Source: JADLGL01 sp964611195
GTDB lineage: Bacteria > Pseudomonadota > Alphaproteobacteria > Rhizobiales > Kaistiaceae
NCBI GenBank assembly: GCA_964611195.1
Contig: CAZSXA010000115.1
Span: 1 to 7,464 of the forward strand
DNA length: 7,464 nucleotides
Direction: 5' to 3'
The position numbers and the translations under genes were made by a program. How positions within the stretch are numbered: position 1 is the stretch's first letter; each line of letters starts with the position of its first letter. The notes beneath the pieces are model-generated. The model had not been told where the DNA came from. It saw only the letters and a program-made list of their open reading frames with translations, and ran no database searches. Below are positions 4,863 to 7,464 of the stretch, piece by piece.

Positions 4863-5984
4863 TTACCAGCCGCAGCTGTCTTCCGCGAACCCGTCCTCGC
4901 CCTCCCAGACAATGCCGGGAGCCTCGGGAAGGATGCAGCCGATACGCACCGTGCCGCCCTGGACGCCCTCGCCATCGCCGGCATAGCCGCCGAACAGCGC
5001 GTCGCACTGATCGCGCGTCCAGTCGGCGGGCACGATCGTCATGAAGTCCTCCTGCGGCAGCGGCTCGGCGGCGCGCGGACCCCAGCGGACGAGGCCGACA
5101 CAGACCTTCATCCCGCCACTCGGATCGTGAACGAAGACGTCGGGACCGGCGGGTCCCGTCTCGCCCTGCTCACCGGCAGGGCCGGGCTCGCCGGCGGGGC
5201 CTTGATCACCTTGCGGGCCAACGGGCCCCTGTTCGCCAGCGGGGCCTTGTTCACCGGGAGGGCCTTGCTCGCCCTGAGGACCGGCCGGGCCAGCATCGCC
5301 CTGTTCGCCTGGTTCACCCGCGGGTCCCTGCTCGCCCTCGGGTCCCTGCTCGCCCTCGGGTCCCTGCGGTCCGGGCTCACCCTGCGGGCCGGCAGGCCCT
5401 TGTTCACCGGCGGGTCCTTGTTCGCCCTGAGGACCGGCGTCGCCCTGTTCGCCCGGTTCACCGGCAGCACCCTGCTCGCCCTCGGGTCCCTGCGGTCCAG
5501 GCTCACCCTGCGGGCCCGCGGGGCCTTGTTCACCGGCGGGGCCTTGTTCACCGGCGGGGCCTTGCTCGCCGGCCACGCCAGCCTCTCCCTGAGGTCCTTG
5601 CTCACCGCGTGGACCTGCTTCGCCCTGGGGACCCTGCTCGCCCTGCGGGCCGGCCGGCCCGGCTTCGCCCTGCGGTCCCTGCTCGCCGCGCGGGCCGCAA
5701 TTGCCGACGAGCACGCCGTTCTCGGTCTCGTCATCCGTGGCGAGGGCGATCGTGCAATCTGGCGGCAGGTAGGAGACGCGGAATTGGAAGAAGCCGCTCT
5801 GGCTGCTTGTCGTGCTGTGGTTCGTGCCCTCGATGCGGATCTCGGTTTCCGCGGTCGTGCGTCCCGAGACGACCAGCGCTCCGCCGGCGATCTCGGCCTG
5901 GGTCACGGTGATATCGGCAAGTGCCGGCGTTGCGGCCAGCATCAGCGAGACCGCCGCAACGGTCCGAACGATGTTTTTCGTCAT
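4863..5984 (-). CDS. Secreted collagen-like (Gly-X-Y) repeat protein
   Basis: The 373-aa product has a clear signal peptide (MTKNIVRTVAAVSLMLAATPALA, cleavage after residue 23). It then has a beta-rich N-domain (24-93, one Cys at 77), 63 uninterrupted Gly-X-Y triplets (94-282), and a 91-residue C-domain with four cysteines (285, 327, 350, 371) ending in CGW. Such triplets form a collagen triple helix; the flanking domains would serve for trimerisation or anchoring. No membrane anchor, LPXTG motif or autotransporter domain is visible, so it is probably released or bound non-covalently. The ATG at 5984 is preceded by GAGGGG and directly precedes the signal peptide; the longer frame to 6173 is non-coding upstream sequence. 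It has its own likely promoter (6043-6071) and terminators (4810-4849, 4716-4738), so it is monocistronic. Structural or adhesive role is inference. Confidence 0.92.
   Translation of the reverse strand: MTKNIVRTVAAVSLMLAATPALADITVTQAEIAGGALVVSGRTTAETEIRIEGTNHSTTSSQSGFFQFRVSYLPPDCTIALATDDETENGVLVGNCGPRGEQGPQGEAGPAGPQGEQGPQGEAGPRGEQGPQGEAGVAGEQGPAGEQGPAGEQGPAGPQGEPGPQGPEGEQGAAGEPGEQGDAGPQGEQGPAGEQGPAGPQGEPGPQGPEGEQGPEGEQGPAGEPGEQGDAGPAGPQGEQGPPGEQGPAGEQGPVGPQGDQGPAGEPGPAGEQGETGPAGPDVFVHDPSGGMKVCVGLVRWGPRAAEPLPQEDFMTIVPADWTRDQCDALFGGYAGDGEGVQGGTVRIGCILPEAPGIVWEGEDGFAEDSCGW
5139..5705 (-). repeat. Collagen Gly-X-Y repeat region
   Basis: It encodes 63 consecutive triplets, dominated by GEQ (17 copies), GPA, GPQ, GEP and GPQ-GPE runs. 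There is no lysine, two arginines and about 33 acidic residues. A block of triplets (19-30: GPA GEQ GPA GPQ GEP GPQ GPE GEQ ... GEQ GDA) recurs as triplets 33-46 with two triplets inserted, which suggests segmental duplication. Confidence 0.9.
5323..5358. repeat. Perfect 18-bp tandem duplication inside the collagen region
   Basis: GGTCCCTGCTCGCCCTCG occurs twice back to back (5323-5340 and 5341-5358). It encodes two GPE-GEQ repeats on the minus strand. Exact identity at the DNA level points to recent slippage. Confidence 0.85.
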
Positions 5985-6013
5985 TGTGCCCCTCACGCCT
6001 CGTGGCGTCCTCG

Positions 6014-6030
6014 ACGGTCCGACGGACCGT
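6014..6030. promoter_or_regulatory. Dyad ACGGTCC-GAC-GGACCGT in the collagen gene leader
   Basis: A perfect 7-bp inverted repeat with a 3-base centre. It lies just after the predicted transcription start of the collagen-like gene, so it could be a repressor operator or a 5' stabilising hairpin. In the plus direction TTTTCCC follows, giving it a terminator look, but no plus-strand gene ends here. Confidence 0.5.
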
Positions 6031-6042
6031 TTTCCCACACAA

Positions 6043-6071
6043 AGAGTAGCGTTCGCGCCGGCCACTGACAA
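6043..6071 (-). promoter_or_regulatory. Sigma-70 type promoter candidate for the collagen-like gene
   Basis: On the minus strand the -35 is TTGTCA (6071-6066, five of six consensus bases), the spacer is 17 bp, and the -10 is TACTCT (6048-6043, three of six). It lies about 60 bp upstream of the start codon. The position and spacing are good; the -10 is weak, which would fit an activated promoter. Confidence 0.45.
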
Positions 6072-6075
6072 CAAA

Positions 6076-6092
6076 TGCCCGTTGATTGGGCA
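6076..6092. promoter_or_regulatory. Inverted repeat TGCCC-N7-GGGCA upstream of the collagen promoter
   Basis: TGCCC-GTTGATT-GGGCA is a 5-bp dyad with a 7-bp centre ending 5 bp before the predicted -35 box of the collagen-like gene. That is a usual place for an activator site. The regulator is unknown. Confidence 0.4.
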
Positions 6093-6098
6093 CAGTTT

Positions 6099-6146
6099 CG
6101 GAACGGTCCGACCACGCACGTCCAGGTAGCAGAAAGGAACGGTTCC
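6099..6146. promoter_or_regulatory. Two related dyads, CGGAACGGTCCG and GGAACGGTTCC
   Basis: CGGAACGGTCCG is at 6099-6110 and GGAACGGTTCC at 6136-6146, about 36 bp apart. Both share the core AACGGTYC with the dyad at 6014-6030. They lie between the divergent genes and could be binding sites of one regulator controlling both. Confidence 0.4.
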
Positions 6147-6186
6147 AGGTCGCGCCGGCTGCCCGAAATCCAATCATGATAGTGGC

Positions 6187-6215
6187 TTGGGCGTAGCCAA
6201 ACGGGGTGCTACAAC
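6187..6215 (+). promoter_or_regulatory. Weak promoter candidate for the FecR/TSP3 gene
   Basis: TTGGGC (6187-6192), a 17-bp spacer and TACAAC (6210-6215) match the sigma-70 consensus at three and four of six positions. It is 115 bp upstream of the chosen ATG. This is the best of several poor candidates. Confidence 0.25.
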
Positions 6216-6329
6216 GCCAAAGTTCCGTCCCCGGCCGACGCCGGTCCAGACGAGGGCTAGGGTATTAATCGCGGGCGAAGGTCGGCAGGCCGCCGGTTGC
6301 AACATCGCTCTGCCAATCCGGTTGCTGTC

Positions 6330-7464
6330 ATGACGTCTTTGCTCGCACGCATTCTTCCGCTGCCTCACCGGCGCCCTTCCAATGACAGCTGGAGGACGGC
6401 GTGTCGCGGCGTGGCGGCGGCCGTTTTCGGCCTCGTCGCCCTGATCGGCCTGGCAGCACCCGCAGCCGCGCAGGACGGAGTGCAGATCGGCACGGCCGTA
6501 GGGGTTGTCCCCGCCGCCACCGGCGAACTGGGCGGGACCGAGGTGACGATCATCGCCGGGTCTTCGCTGTTCGAGGGCCAGACGATCGTCACCGACGCCA
6601 ATGGCGAGGTTCAGATCGTCTTCGCCGACGAGACGCGCATGGTCGTCGGCCCGAACTCGGCTTTGGTCATCGAGCGCTATCTGCTGCGCGATCCGAGCAC
6701 GGTTTCCGACTTCGCGGTCAATGCGCTCGGCGGCACTTTCCGGTTCATCTCGGGAAACAGCCCGAGCGAGAGCTACACCATCAACACGCCGACGGGGACG
6801 ATCGGCGTCCGCGGCACCTTCTTCGATCTCTTCGTCAGCTGGCTTACCGGCGCCGCCAAGGCGATCGTCTATGACGGCATCATTGCCCTGCAATCGGCGG
6901 CCGGCGATCTCGCGATTCTCAGTAGCAGTTGCGAGATCGGCGACATCTTCGATGTGACCAATGCCGAGATTTTCGAGGGCCTGCTCGACGACCCCGGCGT
7001 GTTCCCTTACCTCGTCAACCAGTTCAGCCTGCGGGTCGACTTCACGGCGGATGAGGCGCGCGAATGCTTCGACGAGGTCGCCGATAGCGACGGCGACGGC
7101 ATCGCGGACCAGCTCGACAACTGCCCGGACGATCCGAATCCAACGCAGCGCGACGAGGACGGCGACGGCATCGGCGACGAATGCGACGAGCTATCCGATA
7201 TCGATGGCGACGGCGTCGAGGACAATGACGACAATTGCCCCGTCGATGCCAATCCGCGGCAGCGCGATATTGACGATGACGGCATCGGCGATGCTTGCGA
7301 CGACTTCAACGACCGCGACGAAGACGGCATTGCCGACGACGACGACAACTGCCCGGACACGGCGAACGCCGGCCAGGCTGACATCGACAATGACGGCATC
7401 GGCGATGCCTGCGACGACTTCAACGACCGCGACGCGGACGATGTCGCCGACGACGACGACAACT
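6330..7464 (+). CDS. Exported FecR-domain protein with thrombospondin type 3 repeats (C-terminus cut)
   Basis: The frame is open from ATG 6330 to the right edge (378 codons). Residues 1-47 form a signal peptide: Arg-rich n-region, hydrophobic AAAVFGLVALIGLAAP, and AAA before QDG. A FecR domain spans about 50-190, with strands like VTIIAGSSLFEGQTIVTDANGEV and VQIVFADETRMVVGPNS and the hallmark TPTGTIGVRGT at 153-163. From 252 on there are 38-residue thrombospondin type 3 repeats (DSDGDGIAD..DNCPxxxNPxQxDxDxDGIGDxCD), whose Asp-rich loops bind calcium and whose Cys pairs form disulfides. Extra cysteines are C201 and C246. It has no N-terminal TonB-signalling membrane topology, so it is not a classic sigma-regulating FecR; a surface or matrix protein is more likely. 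No clear ribosome site precedes this ATG; an in-frame GTG at 6408 would lose the charged n-region. What follows the repeats (anchor, barrel, adhesin) is outside the window. Confidence 0.88.
   Translation, partial: MTSLLARILPLPHRRPSNDSWRTACRGVAAAVFGLVALIGLAAPAAAQDGVQIGTAVGVVPAATGELGGTEVTIIAGSSLFEGQTIVTDANGEVQIVFADETRMVVGPNSALVIERYLLRDPSTVSDFAVNALGGTFRFISGNSPSESYTINTPTGTIGVRGTFFDLFVSWLTGAAKAIVYDGIIALQSAAGDLAILSSSCEIGDIFDVTNAEIFEGLLDDPGVFPYLVNQFSLRVDFTADEARECFDEVADSDGDGIADQLDNCPDDPNPTQRDEDGDGIGDECDELSDIDGDGVEDNDDNCPVDANPRQRDIDDDGIGDACDDFNDRDEDGIADDDDNCPDTANAGQADIDNDGIGDACDDFNDRDADDVADDDDN
7083..7464 (+). repeat. Tandem 114-bp thrombospondin type 3 repeats
   Basis: Three complete 38-codon units (7083-7196, 7197-7310, 7311-7424) and the first 13 codons of a fourth (7425-7464) follow without any spacer. 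Each complete unit has two Asp-rich calcium loops and two cysteines (NCP and GDxCD). Units two and three are most alike, ending GIGDACDDFN. The array continues past the edge. Confidence 0.9.

Larger units (their letters stand above)
5985..6329. promoter_or_regulatory. Divergent regulatory region between collagen-like and FecR/TSP3 genes
   Basis: This 345-bp non-coding region must serve both divergent exported-protein genes. It contains a promoter candidate for the minus gene, a weak one for the plus gene (6187-6215), an inverted repeat just upstream of the minus -35, and three dyads sharing an ACGGTYC core. No small gene was seen in it. Confidence 0.6.

Noticed and set aside
5323..5705. Regular short repeats that might be taken for a CRISPR array
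   Set aside because: Periods are multiples of 9 bp within a coding frame, with no unique spacers; they are collagen triplets.
6014..6034. Plus-strand terminator (hairpin followed by TTTT)
   Set aside because: No plus-strand gene lies upstream to be terminated; the dyad sits in the leader of a minus-strand gene and is better seen as an operator or leader hairpin.
4857..6068. Long plus-strand open frame (403 codons) rich in Leu, Ala, Gly, Arg and Phe, with repeated LALGSL and FTGGALF units
   Set aside because: It is the exact antisense of the collagen repeats. Gly-X-Y codons read backwards lack stops, which explains both length and periodicity; no signal, start site or family resemblance.
6401..6874. 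Plus-strand GTG-started Arg-rich frame with an AGGA upstream
   Set aside because: It overlaps the FecR frame in another register and gives Arg/Gly-rich low-complexity protein typical of shifted reading in GC-rich DNA.
6174..6893. Minus-strand open frame of 239 codons opposite the FecR gene
   Set aside because: The plus strand here encodes a signal peptide and a recognisable FecR domain; the minus product has no recognisable domain and shadow composition.
7007..7462. Minus-strand Ser/Pro-rich frame opposite the TSP3 repeats
   Set aside because: Antisense of Asp/Gly-rich codons gives Ser/Pro/Arg repeats automatically; the plus frame matches TSP3 precisely.

Overview
The window is GC-rich and reads as chromosome of an alphaproteobacterium, most likely of the order Hyphomicrobiales (Rhizobiales). 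The basis is protein resemblance: a TIGR02301-type secreted protein, a dihydroorotase with the motif DSQVHFREPG, a YgfZ / HD-hydrolase / tyrosine-phosphatase gene string, and a TTAA-N7-TTAA (CtrA-type) box. No database search was run, so the taxonomic call is from memory of families.

Left part (1-3120). A tight minus-strand operon reads ygfZ-like folate-binding protein -> HD-domain hydrolase -> tyrosine phosphatase family protein (cut by the left edge). The HD gene starts with GTG inside a GTGA overlap with the ygfZ stop. Divergent from it, 85 bp away, is a dihydroorotase-type amidohydrolase on the plus strand, probably starting at a TTG behind a strong Shine-Dalgarno sequence. This is housekeeping metabolism.

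Middle part (3123-4862). All genes here are on the minus strand: a small 48-codon gene (4412-4558, suggested by frame and composition only), a NUDIX hydrolase coupled by an ATGA overlap to a secreted TIGR02301 protein, then, beyond a 128-bp gap with a perfect TTAA-N7-TTAA box, an 86-aa hypothetical gene whose stop lies 2 bp from the dihydroorotase stop. The gap 4559-4862 holds no gene. It contains stem-loops, a pair of GANTC sites, a palindrome cluster and two minus-strand terminators.

Right part (4863-7464). Two exported proteins diverge from a 345-bp intergenic region. Minus strand: a collagen-like protein with a signal peptide, a small Cys-containing N-domain, 63 uninterrupted Gly-X-Y triplets and a four-Cys C-domain. 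Plus strand: a FecR-domain protein followed by regular 38-residue thrombospondin type 3 (calcium-binding) repeats, running off the right edge. The shared regulatory region has a plausible promoter for the collagen gene and several related dyads (core ACGGTYC). This pair is the least ordinary part of the window and is a candidate cell-surface or extracellular-matrix module; that role is inference from architecture and adjacency.
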